Notes under the pieces: generated by a model
Database searches by the model: none
What the model was told of the DNA's origin: nothing
The model's input: the letters and a program-made list of their open reading frames with translations, nothing else
Source of the DNA: Saccoglossus kowalevskii
Taxonomy: Eukaryota > Hemichordata > Enteropneusta > Harrimaniidae
DNA length: 32,414 nucleotides
Assembly: GCF_000003605.2 (NCBI RefSeq)
Contig: NW_003119936.1
Coordinates: 127,780-160,193 of the forward strand
Direction: 5' to 3'
Program-made: the position numbers and the translations under genes
Part shown: one piece after another, positions 9,835 to 20,900 of the stretch
Position numbering within the stretch: the first letter of the stretch is position 1
How the letters are laid out: every line of letters begins with the position of its first letter

Positions 9835-10821
9835 GTAATAAATGTTACGACGAAGTCAATTGACGGTGGCACGTAGAACGTTATTTTGACTGACAATCGG
9901 TCCAACTGTCACATTTCGGTCTCATATAAGCCAGATGTGTGGTTTAACAAAATACATAATTGTACGTCTACACTAAGTTTACGCGTCTCGCTTGAAATCA
10001 AGAGACACAAGGTAAGAGCATGAATGGGCATGTTTTTAATTTTACTTATGTATATTTACTTATGTATATTTTTAAAATTTGCCGTTTTATGGCATGAGTT
10101 TAGAAACCTAAAATGTATGATTACAATGCGTTAGAGTTATTCCCAACGGTTATTCTAGCAGAGGCAAGATAGCGGAAGAAGGTTGTTAGTTCGCTTAATT
10201 TAACAGAGATTCTAAAGCCTTTAAGGGCTTTGTGTCGCTGAATGAATCGAATAATTACCCAGTATAGGCTGTATTCAAGGTAAAACGGCTGCGATTTCTC
10301 CAACAGATAAAATGCATACAGTGGCGGTTTGGGTAGAATGAAAGAACTCATTTAAACGTTCATTCTGTAGGTTACTTTCTTTATTATATGAGGCACCTCT
10401 GTCAAATGCCCCCCCCCCCTCTTTGTATACATCGAGGATTTGGCAATTAAAATTGACATTTACGGGGAATGATAACAAACGTTTTGTCTTGTTTACAAAC
10501 TCAATTTATCAAATTCAGGGATTGTACCAAACAAGTGGTCAATTTTGAGTATTCACTGACGTCACTCTAGTATATTTGCCTTTTCAAGTTATTTATTTAT
10601 ATGAGCAAGTGGAAAGATGTTGAACTGAAATATTACATGGTTGATGTCGGTATCGCTCTTTGATCTGTATCCCTACGCTGTTATTCACTCAGCTCGGCTC
10701 TCTGTACGGTCGTGGTGAAGACGAAACGCGGTCACAAAGTCATTATGCCAACGTCCATAAAGGAAAGATGCGATTTATCTTATCCTTGTGAAATTGTGCC
10801 GTTAAAAAAGAAGGAACAAAC
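9835..10821. other. Intergenic, no gene seen
   Basis: No convincing exon is seen. A possible 5'-exon-like donor, AAG|GTAAGAG, occurs near 10012 without a supporting reading frame. ACTTATGTATATTT is repeated at about 10042-10071. A C-tract lies near 10409-10420 and a CRE palindrome TGACGTCA at 10557-10564. Confidence 0.4.

Positions 10822-10899
<78 letters not shown>
10822..10899. repeat. (TTA)n microsatellite, 26 uninterrupted units
   Basis: About 78 bp of pure TTA repeat. In one + frame it reads as polytyrosine, which is an artefact of the repeat. Its purity suggests a young, length-variable locus. Confidence 0.95.
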
Positions 10900-10900
<1 letters not shown>

Positions 10901-11189
10901 GATATTAGTAGAGTATCAGGGATTGTTCTATTAATTATATCAAATTAAAGTATACATCGTCGGACGCTAACGATGTTATTTTTGAAGCTACCGTTGGATG
11001 GTAAATGGGCGTCCTACTATGAATAACGGGGGTTAAAGTGTCCGTTTGCTTTGATTAGTGAACATGGTGGTACGAGTACAATGGTCCATTTGACTGAAAT
11101 GACATTTGAATTATCTGACCTCTTCTAGCTCATTCCTTCCCGATACTATCAATGTAATGATTTATTATGGCGATTATCCATACCTATAA

Positions 11190-11606
11190 TTATCCTACGT
11201 CTGGATTGTGATAGTGTTTATCTGAACGATGTAATGCAGGATTATATGAATTGGCCTTTGTATCAAATGAGAACGTTGCATTTCGTGATGCATTTATTGT
11301 GAATATTTCACATGTAGGGAACAAGCCTCGGAATTGAAAAATAGTAAACGTAGCTCGATATAATATAATATCACCTCTATCGTCGCCATCGTGAGACGCT
11401 ATTGTCTCAGGTACACGTGTGGGCAAAATGAAAGCAAGCTGTTCCCACGTAAACATTGGTTTTCCTCGTGAGTGCAGAGTATTTCCGCTGTCCGGGACAA
11501 TACTTAATTCGGAGGTTACCATTTTTGTGTTACACACTCTCTTGAGAAATAAGTCGAACAATGGCGAAGGAGGTTGAATTTCCCCTATTTTCATTAACCT
11601 AGACAA
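11190..11606 (-). CDS. Unrecognised 138-codon ORF or exon, minus strand
   Basis: This is the longest uninterrupted non-repetitive ORF outside INTU. Its composition is protein-like: SIVPDSGNTLHSRGKPMFTW, EQLAFILPTRVPE, ASHDGDDRGDIILYR, FRGLFPTCEIFTINASRN. Aromatic, Gly and charged residues alternate as in an extracellular beta-rich domain, and there is one NAS and one NAT glycosylation sequon. Codon use is mixed at third positions. I cannot assign a family. An acceptor-like TTTCTCAAG lies inside the 5' part, so the true exon may start later than the first ATG; a weak donor-like GTAGGA adjoins the 3' end just before the TAA. It may be an exon of an unseen minus-strand gene, a relic, or chance. 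I see no partner exons nearby. Confidence 0.4.
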   Translation of the reverse strand: MSRLMKIGEIQPPSPLFDLFLKRVCNTKMVTSELSIVPDSGNTLHSRGKPMFTWEQLAFILPTRVPETIASHDGDDRGDIILYRATFTIFQFRGLFPTCEIFTINASRNATFSFDTKANSYNPALHRSDKHYHNPDVG

Positions 11607-13300
11607 AAGGTTAACTTTGCCTTACAGAATGCAATTTACACAAATCAGAATCACTTCAATGAACTTCTATGCTTATCCACTTGCATGCGAAACCCCTTGG
11701 GGTGTTGAAACTCATTGCTATACGGGTCTAGGTATGCGGCCATCTTTGCGGTACGGTCACGGCGAGTGGTAAAAGCGTTTCGGTTTTGACTCAGGGGTTT
11801 CAATTATCACGTAAATTGGCCCAACAACTGTTGGCCGCGGAGAAACCGGGTAAAATGATATGTTTTAGCGATTTTTATGAGTTATTGGAAACCTTTATTG
11901 GGTTAAGAACCATAGCACTCAACATTCACCGGTATTGAAATTGCTCATGGCTATCCGTTGTTTTTTGGGTTTTTTTTTTTTTTTTATCAAATTTTCGCTA
12001 CTATTTATGTGTTGGTAGATTTTGTTTATTCCGAAAAATATAAGTACCGTTTTCCAAGCAATGATCACACACATACACACAAAATACAATATTAATGCTT
12101 TGAAAATGACATTTTACGTGTCATATGTGACTCAGTTTTCACATCTGAAGTAGTGTATATTCTGAAGGTACTGTAGAGGACGCATGTTACGGCCACTTTC
12201 TCCATGATTCTAATACGCCAGAGCTTCGAGTTGCTAATAGTGCCGCGCTCAATTTGGCACAAAAAAATATTAATGAAATAACGTTATTTTTTTAAGCCAG
12301 GAAAAAATAGATTATCATACTCAGTAAATAAACAAGGCGTATTTTGGTTGTTTATTGTCAGTGTTGTTGCACTGTTTACAGAAACGAAAACGGGTATAGA
12401 GGGCGCTATGTCAAATCGAGCTTGTATTTGATCAGCAAGGAAAAAAAAGTTTAGTAAGCAGCTAGTTGGTGATGGCGCTGTTCATACGCTGTAACAACTC
12501 GGCAAATAAAGTACTAGTACATAGTAAATATTCAAAATAACCAGACGTTTTGTGCAATATACGAGTAGTACTACTCATAGTGCTTGAAATGTCTTGGTAC
12601 TGCGATTAAACTACTACACTTGAGATGACGCCGTCACGCCAGAATGGTGACGACACACGGCGAATCTTCCAAGGCGGCCGTGTGCGAGTAAAGTAATGCA
12701 TTTGAATTAAACTTGCTATCCGTGTGAAAAAGGTCGAAAACATAGAATACAATTTTAGTATTTCTATAGGTGAACAACAGCGAAGTCATTTTCCATCGGT
12801 TAAGAATGTTGCAGTCTCTGGCAGCATGGAACTTCAAGTTCAAGTTCGTAACGTGGCGCCGCATGTACGAAATATTTGGGGGTTTGTTCCGGTGATTTTA
12901 TTTGACGATATGACAGTCAAATCTGACCAAGTAAAAAAGCATAATCGTGTCATTTGCTCGCTGACATATACGGCGCCTTCCAAGTTATATATACTAAGCA
13001 CGTGTATCTTTTATAGCGTCCGAGGTCGTTTGCTATGTTGACCAGAGATTTACGGGTTTTTTCCCCAAGGCGCCATCATGCGACAATCTTTTCAAAACAT
13101 TTAAGCAACCATGCTGACCCCAACTCGTCTTCGACGTGTCAGTATTTGTACATCACAACAGTAATAGGTCCGTTCACCGGACCAAGTGAAGAATAAAATA
13201 TGAATAGGGTAACGTGTATTCGTTTTCAATGAGGGTCACCGGTGGAATGACAAAGTATGTATCACTACTCGAGTCTTCACTTAAAAATATTTAAATTCGA
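11607..13300. other. Intergenic, no gene seen
   Basis: Only short, signature-free open frames are present on both strands. A T-rich run lies near 11959-11986. Just before the 20-bp tandem array the sequence becomes AT-rich (AAAAATATTTAAA). Confidence 0.45.
12392..12410 (+). promoter_or_regulatory. Weak CTCF-like motif
   Basis: GGGTATAGAGGGCGCTATG retains the AGRGGGCGCTA core of the CTCF consensus in + orientation but lacks the upstream CCAC box. Confidence 0.25.
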
Positions 13301-13600
13301 GTAATATCGCTTGATATCGGGTAATATCGCTTGATATCTGGTAGTATCGCTTGCTATCTGGTAATATCGCTTGATATCGGGTAATATCGCTTGATATCGG
13401 GTAATATCGCTTGATATCTGGTAGTATCGCTTGATATCTGGTAATATTGTTTGATATCTGGTAATATCGCTTGATATCTGGTAATATCGCTTGATATCTG
13501 GTAATGTCGCTTGATATCTGGTAATATCGCTTGATATCGGGTAATATCGCTTGATATCGGGTAATATCGCTTGATATCGGGTAATATCGCTTAATATCGG
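13301..13600. repeat. Fifteen 20-bp tandem units with an internal inverted repeat
   Basis: The unit is GTAATATCGCTTGATATCGG, present 15 times in perfect 20-bp register with no insertions or deletions. Units end in either CGG (type A) or CTG (type B). The A-B-B' trio (B' has GTAGT at its start) occurs at units 1-3 and 5-7, implying an 80-bp higher-order duplication. Inside every unit ATATC and GATAT are complementary around a 4-base loop (GCTT). One minus-strand frame stays open through the array, but the peptide is simply the repeat read out. Confidence 0.97.
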
Positions 13601-14195
13601 ATATGAACATTCTGATTACGGTATCAAGCAATAATTGCAATAAGATCTTTGGCTTTTTTATTTATTTTTTTCTAACATGTATCTTATAATTTATTTTTTA
13701 TATATATTATTATGTTTTATTATTTATTCAATTTATTGGCATTTTTATCATAAGTGTTGGTAATGATCGAGAGAACCCACAGGGTATATGGCGATAATTA
13801 CAATAATGCAAAATATGATGTACGTAATATTATTAATAACAATAATAATTTTTAAAAATATAGTGCTTATAAAATAATATACATATTCAGCTTAAGTTAA
13901 GAGGAATTATCCAGAAACAAATAAACATTGTAATTAATGTTTTTCCATTTTATTTATGTTTATTTTTGTCAGATTTGAGGCAAACGTGTCTATGCACGCC
14001 GCTATTATGACTTGTAACCGGTCAGTGACAGTCGTGAAAAAAACAGCACTTGTGACGTTGACTTACTCTATCACTGACGTCACAGTTGTGATCTGATTTA
14101 GTCGGTAAATGTGTAATTAGGCGTGACTTCATTCGACAAATTCGACATTTAACCCATGGTATGTACATCGGTTGTTCCGATTATAATTACCCTAA
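13601..14195. other. AT-rich non-coding stretch upstream of INTU
   Basis: It contains runs of TTTATT/TATA and AATAATAAT between about 13640 and 13960 and no exon. From about 13970 the composition becomes more balanced and CpG-containing. Confidence 0.5.
14075..14082. promoter_or_regulatory. Consensus CRE palindrome TGACGTCA
   Basis: A full CREB/ATF site sits within CACTGACGTCACAGT, about 740 bp upstream of the INTU ATG. Identical 8-mers occur at 9590-9597 and 10557-10564. Regulation of INTU is inferred from proximity only. Confidence 0.35.
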
Positions 14196-14477
14196 TTAAA
14201 GGGCGGTGGTCGTCGCGCCGCGCATGTGCAACATTTGTGTTGATAAACATTGACTTTCCCGCAATTCAATGCGCTTTTCTAATAAAATCGCGATTACGAG
14301 TTTTGGTCTGAATGCCATTTGCAGTAATTACCGCCGGTGACTTCCAATCACCTAAGAAATATCAAATTAAAGTTTGGTAACGTCTCAGTTTGTACTCGTT
14401 GGTCTGGTCGAAGTCGCCATTACTTATATGAGACCCATATCACACGCATGTGTGGCGCGACGACCATCGCCCTTTAA
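14196..14477. mobile_element. 282-bp MITE with ~33-bp inverted termini and TTAA ends
   Basis: The terminus TTAAAGGGCGGTGGTCGTCG at 14196 pairs with its complement at the right end (CGACCATCGCCCTTTAA finishing at 14477). About 29 of 33 terminal positions match. The interior is non-coding. The TTAA tips recall the 2331-2492 element but the sequence differs, so it is a separate family or subfamily. It sits about 345 bp upstream of the INTU start and could contribute promoter sequence. Confidence 0.8.
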
Positions 14478-14752
14478 AAGAAATTTAATTTATGCCGTTC
14501 GATGATAAGAAATATCATCACTATATTTCATTTTCACAAAAATGAAAGACCAACATATAAAAGTTCTCTAAATTATGGGCTCGTATATGTTGTACATTTG
14601 ATCTAGAACTGTTAAAATCGGACAAAGTTTGTGTATCACAAATGATACCATCCGTTTCTAAGCCTGACCTATGAACTTGCATCGAGGCGAGACAATCGAC
14701 AGGTGAGCTCATTAGCATAAAACTGGCGTCCGAATACCCGGATGTAAACAAA

Positions 14753-14773
14753 ATGGTGGATGTTGTCAAGTAG
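14753..14773 (+). other. Upstream ORF 1 (6 codons) before INTU
   Basis: ATGGTGGATGTTGTCAAGTAG encodes MVDVVK and stops 48 bp before the INTU ATG. The start is in a good context (AAAATGG), which also resembles a YY1-type start-site element. It counts as a uORF only if transcription begins upstream of 14753. Confidence 0.35.
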
Positions 14774-14801
14774 CAAGTTGACGTCCTTCTGTTCGTACGA
14801 T

Positions 14802-14825
14802 ATGTCTGATATCCGTTGGAAATGA
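14802..14825 (+). other. Upstream ORF 2 (7 codons) ending in ATGA at the INTU start
   Basis: The frame MSDIRWK ends in a TGA (14823-14825) that overlaps the INTU start codon (14822-14824) in an ATGA arrangement. This geometry could favour termination-reinitiation or down-tune INTU translation. It depends on the transcript start lying upstream. Confidence 0.4.
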
Positions 14826-14958
14826 CACATCAACTGCAGGGTCATCGTTACTACAACGACTACAGTAGTTCCGATTCGGAAACGGATTACCCACCACGTC
14901 CAAGAATTATTGTTGGCCAAGGTGACGCCGACCGAAGATGGGAGACAGAATCTGGCGA
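14822..14958 (+). CDS. INTU: INTU exon 1 (start codon exon)
   Basis: Codes for residues 1-45 plus two bases and ends at the donor GTAAGA. It reads [20 protein letters not shown], then TDYPP and WETESG. The Tyr/Ser/Asp run mirrors the Ser/Asp/Tyr-rich stretch just before the LEPEW block in vertebrate INTU. Joining to exon 2 creates D46 followed by GLEPAW, matching vertebrate DDLEPEW. That junction is the main evidence for linking the two across 7.4 kb. The absence of an in-frame ATG between here and the TGA at 14807 fixes the start. Confidence 0.75.
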
Positions 14959-17900
14959 GTAAGAAATCTGCTATCCTTAGCTTGGCTTTTTGTTTATACA
15001 CTCGCTTTAAAAACTTTTTGGGTATTCACTTTCACAATTAAACATTTTTGTTAATTCCTTGATGTAACAGTACCGTATAGCCCCAGACAGCTGAGCTAAC
15101 ATTGTCGTTACGTATAATTTAGCAAGTATTTGCCGAATTCTGTATTTTTCCAATGGTTTGAATATTGTCACTGCCGCCGACTTGACAAGACATGTCCTAA
15201 CGCCGTTCATCCACGCTGGTGCCGGTAGTGGTACACTAACCCCGTGACGCACCGAATTTATCGTCACGGTCAGTGTGTATGTATGGACGCTGTTATTTCG
15301 TCAATCCCATCGTTAATATATTACTTCCGTTCTTATAAATATGTTGTTATTGTTTTGAATCGAAATTTTGGCCAGCGACTGAGCACAGGACTGTAGACCA
15401 GGCAGGTGAACCGCGAAGTTATTCTTAAACGGTCACTATGTTGAATTAAATAGTTAGAATTGAAATTATTGTTTTCACTCGAAAAAAGGCGTAGCTAAAT
15501 ATTTTAATGTGTCATGCATTCCCACATTTTGATTCAGGGAGTGCTTTATTAACATACATATTTTTGCCTGTACAATAACTTGTTAGAGAGTCTGTTTTCA
15601 CACCACACCCTGTTCAAGGCATTTGAGACTGAAATTAAGTTAGCTCCACTAAAATACAGATTGACCTGATGTTGATTTATAAATACCCTTAGCTTTTGAT
15701 AGTACTAGTCTTGGTTAAGGACAGCTGCAGGTATTGTACATCAAACAAATGAACAATAGAATTTTAGTGGAGATATTCTAATGGTATCATTTCAGAATGC
15801 AGTATTCCCAATAGTGTGAATTCCCCATATATTTCCACAGTGCAGTTGAATACAAGACATAAGGCCACAGCCAAGAATAATACTTATGTCTAAATTATAT
15901 GAAATGAATGTCATTTAGTCAGGCAGCAGTTATTATTAAAGTTGCGTCCCCACTTTGTATGATCTGTATAAAACCTCTCACTGATCCCTGTAAGCATCAT
16001 GGGGGTTCGAGTTGTGCACAGTTCATGACAAATCTTATCCAACATGATCCTGAAATTGAATTTAGAAAAACATTCTTTAATAATTATAGTAAAGTGGCCT
16101 TGAGTGATTATAATAATAAGAATTATGTTTGATTAAGAGATTACCACAAGCTTCAGTGCAGACTAGTAGTGTCAGTGCTCCAATATTGCAGGATTTGTCT
16201 GGCCAACTGATTTTATCATTTTTCATGGTGCATATACAAGTAATACACGGTGGGAATGCAAAGTATTCACTCAGACTATTTGGTATTCACCTCACAACAT
16301 AATTGGACTGTGGTATTTTTCATGGTTGAATGTAATTATTGTTTTGAAAATACCACTACCAAGTGCTGAACATTCAGGGATATACTCGCTTTTTTTTACA
16401 AAATCTCAGTTGCATTATGTATATGCACTGTCACTGAAATCACTGTTTATTTACATAGTTTGTGATGTGATGACATCTGGCCTTTTAACTGTAGGAGTCC
16501 TGTTATATTTTAATTATTCATGATTTAACAAGTCTAGAATTTACAAGCTATCAAGAATGAAACAACTCAAACAAATGAAAATATTAAAGCCATAAATTTG
16601 CTCTGAAAATTTTTATTTCCAAAAACATCGGTATTTGATTTTTCATTTTATTCTCTTATTAAGTTCCTGTAATAATTGAAAAAGACTTTTGTAGAATAAA
16701 CTTATAAGCTTAAGTCAATAAGTTTACTTATTAAAATGTACCTTCAGGGTTTACCCACCAAGATTTTCACATTCACAATTGTACAAAATTGTACATGTAG
16801 TTTATGCTATGTAGCCTAGTAGGTATCATCTAACAGATTTTCTGCTGTAATTATGATACCTTTTTATATTTGATGATAGGAAATAATCTATTTGCATTAT
16901 TATACATATGAGAAGGCTTGAACACAGCTTAGAAAGGATGAATTAGTGAGTATCTAATTAAAATGGTAATCAGTGAATAATCAAATAAATTGTTGTAGTT
17001 GATAAAATGGCTAATCAAATTCAATTTAATATTTGTCAGTTAATTATAAATACCAGTTATGTTGTTGAATTACTAATTTGTAAAGCATGGATTGTAAATA
17101 TTTAGCATATTATTGTTGTCAGCTTTGTACACATGGAGGCCATGCTTCACAAAATCAGCTACAACTGTTTAGTATTCTCCCAAATTTGCCAAAAAATTCT
17201 CTCAGAGGAATTAAAGTATGTTGTTAGTGTATAGTTACAATTATCTATCATAAATTTTACATTTGCATTTCAGAATAAATTATTGGATCTTGTATATATA
17301 CATAGTTTGTATACAATGTACATCTGGGTCTCAGTTTTATCCAGAAAAAAAAGACAAAAGTTTTATAAACAAAATTACAAATGCAGACAGTGTTCAAACT
17401 GCACTGAAAATCAATCCTGCTAGCATGTACGCTAGTTGTATTGATTTAGTATCAATTGTTGTTCATACAAATTACATATTTGCACGTAAAGGTATTTTTA
17501 ATGGAACTGCATGTACGTATATTATTTGTGATCAGTGCTATGTAAAGCCACAGTCCCTCTATAGCTATAGCTGTCATTTCCATGTGTTTGTGTTGAGAAG
17601 TCACATGCATTTAGTGAGAAAATTGCAGTCCTCCTAATCTGTGTATTGGTCATTGTCTGGTCTGCACGAAATGGTATAGTCACAGGCTATCAGTTCAGAA
17701 TTGTTTTTTTTTCAACAAGCACTTGCTTTGTCCACTGGGAATAGTGTTCAATAGACCTAGTGACAGCATATATTGTAATGACCACATCTCTATTGTGTGA
17801 AGAGATCTAATGTCTCTCCACTACCTTGGAGGTATGTGAACACTGGTTATTACCCTACTTTTCACAGAGCTTTTTTTATGACGTTTTAGAGTGTTTTGTC

Positions 17901-20900
17901 TATCATTTGTCTTTGAAAGCGTTGTTTAATAATGATTTTCACATCTAATTTATGTGGTAATTATAGATAACAATGTTATAAATGTGCTTTATTCTGTTTA
18001 TACCTGCTAATGTCTCTTTCCATATACTGTGTGTGTCTTGTGGTTGGCTTTGTCAAACTCAGACAGTTACTTTACAGATGTATATACCCAATTTCACAAC
18101 ATACATGTTACTACTATGCACATGCCCTCCAAATATATATATTTCANNNNNNNNNNNNNNNNNNNNNNNNNNNNNNNNNNNNNNNNNNNNNNNNNNNNNN
18201 NNNNNNNNNNNNNNNNNNNNNNNNNNNNNNNNNNNNNNNNNNNNNNNNNNNNNNNNNNNNNNNNNNNNNNNNNNNNNNNNNNNNNNNNNNNNNNNNNNNN
18301 NNNNNNNNNNNNNNNNNNNNNNNNNNNNNNNNNNNNNNNNNNNNNNNNNNNNNNNNNNNNNNNNNNNNNNNNNNNNNNNNNNNNNNNNNNNNNNNNNNNN
18401 NNNNNNNNNNNNNNNNNNNNNNNNNNNNNNNNNNNNNNNNNNNNNNNNNNNNNNNNNNNNNNNNNNNNNNNNNNNNNNNNNNNNNNNNNNNNNNNNNNNN
18501 NNNNNNNNNNNNNNNNNNNNNNNNNNNNNNNNNNNNNNNNNNNNNNNNNNNNNNNNNNNNNNNNNNNNNNNNNNNNNNNNNNNNNNNNNNNNNNNNNNNN
18601 NNNNNNNNNNNNNNNNNNNNNNNNNNNNNNNNNNNNNNNNNNNNNNNNNNNNNNNNNNNNNNNNNNNNNNNNNNNNNNNNNNNNNNNNNNNNNNNNNNNN
18701 NNNNNNNNNNNNNNNNNNNNNNNNNNNNNNNNNNNNNNNNNNNNNNNNNNNNNNNNNNNNNNNNNNNNNNNNNNNNNNNAATTTTTGGTAAAAAGTGATA
18801 TTTTCGACTTCTTGTTGAAAACCGCAAGTCCAATTGCTTTGATATTACATATATAGGTACTACATGTGGACCTCTCTCAGATTTGTTCATTTTGTAATGA
18901 TATCTTTAATTCTCTAATTTTGGTGAATATATTTGTAATTTTTGGTAAAAAGTGATATTTTCGATTTCTTGTTGAAAACCGCAAGTCCAATTGCTTTGAT
19001 ATTACATATATAGGTACTACATGTGGACCTCTCTCAGATTTGTTCATTTTGTAATGATATCTTTAATTCTCTAATTTCGGTGAATATTTTTGTAATTTTT
19101 GGTAAAAAGTGATATTTTCGACTTCTTGTTGAAAACCGCAAGTCCAATTGCTTTGATATTACATATATAGGTACTACATGTGGACCTCTCTCAGATTTGT
19201 TCATTTCATAATGATATCTTTAATTCTCTAATTTTGATGAATATTTTTGTAATTTTTGGTAAAAAGTGATATTTTCGACTTCTTGATATATTATACATAT
19301 AGGTACTACATGTGGACCTCTCTCAGATTTGTTCATTTTCTAATGATATCTTCTGTTCTTTAATTGCCATGTGCATTGCTAACAGCGGAGCTATCTCAGC
19401 CGACAGGCTGCTTGTTATTTTTGTCAGAAAAAGAAAAAGAAAAAAATTCAGTTTTTATGAAATATTCAAATTTGTTTTTCTTTGCCTGAGATGTGATTTT
19501 GGCAAAACTGGCATGTTTTAGTCTGTTCAGAAGATTTTTTTTTTCATATTATATATATATTCATGTACCATATTTGCTATATTAATAGAGTGTATTTACT
19601 TATGTAAATTTAACAGTATACAACTTATGGGATTTATGGTTTATGTGCGCTTTTAATTAATATTAATCTAATTCACTTTCATAGATTGGAACATAATACA
19701 TGTATGGAATATGAATAATATATTGCAGATAATCTAGTATTGAGACCTTGACTATCAAACATCAATTCTCAGTAACCCTGAGGGCACCAATATGAAAACT
19801 AAACTTGCTATAAAATTGCCTTAGAAAGATTGCAATATACATGTATCTGTATTCTGAATGTCATTCTAGTGAGGCATCTAGGAAATGGCCTTGTACCTCT
19901 GTGAATCAAAACTCATATATCCTATGTCTCTAGGCTATTCGCATAAAATAAAAGTCTGAGTTTTACATGAAATGTTGATGGTAGTGTTATCGGAAACGAT
20001 TGTTTTTCTCCTCTGCCTAATATATTAATACAGCTGCCACTGCGGGGGATTTTAAGTTGTTTTTTTGCAATGTGTTGACAGATTTCTGTCATGTGATTTT
20101 GTGTTGCCACTATATTGCACATATTGCATATCTTCTTCCAACACGTATGTCTGCTTTCTGTGACAGTTTAATTCGAAATTCATCTGTCGATATCAATAAC
20201 AGCACTCATATATTCAATTACTGCAAAGAGAAAGAAAAATTCACTAACTTCAATTTCAGCAGATTTGATGTTGCAGGAATATTCACTAAGTAAGCATGGA
20301 TACAGACTTAAAATGGAATAGAAAGAACATTTTAAATTGACTACCGATACTTTGTGAAGGAAACAAAAAATCCCATGATTAACTTGCCATATTCAGAGGG
20401 TTTTAATTTTTCACTTGTACATACATGTATCGACAAAATAGATGAAAATAAAAACTGTATACAGTGTCAAGGCTCAGTATGTCTATCTTGAATACTCCCA
20501 GCTATGTCCTAAAATAGAATTCAGTATTTTATGGTTTCATGTGAACCATTCAATTTTAACTGATAGAAATGTTTGTGATTCCTGGATTTGATGGCATTCA
20601 TCAAGGTAAAGGTATTATTTTCACTGATACAAATATTGGTTAATTTGCTTTCACTGACTAACGAAATTCATGAAAATTTGGCTTGCGAAACTGAAGCCAT
20701 TTACAGTACCAGTATGTATATATATATATATGTAGAGAGAGAGAAAGCAATCATGCTGTACTGCCTGTACTAGTCATGCAATGTATGAATCAAAAATTGC
20801 TGTATATTGGATCATTAAAATATAACTTATTTCAACCATTGGCACACCTCCACTTATTTGTACATGTAAGTGCATATACCGCTAATTTGTAATCACTTAT

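Noticed and set aside
10712-10948. Frame with a polytyrosine tract
   Set aside because: It is created by the (TTA)n microsatellite.
12724-13041. 105-codon plus-strand frame
   Set aside because: It has no recognisable domain, overlaps an opposite-strand frame of similar quality and has no good splice or start context.
13281-13640. 119-codon minus-strand frame of ITRYQ repeats
   Set aside because: It is the 20-bp tandem array read out; unit length times three gives a repeating 20-residue peptide without other coding evidence.
14838-14840. AG at 14838-14839 as an acceptor making exon 1 internal
   Set aside because: The preceding sequence has no pyrimidine tract, and phase 0 entry would not match the upstream candidate exons, which end in phase 2.
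17982-18890. Long frames crossing the N gap on both strands
   Set aside because: They consist almost entirely of undetermined residues; no sequence supports them.
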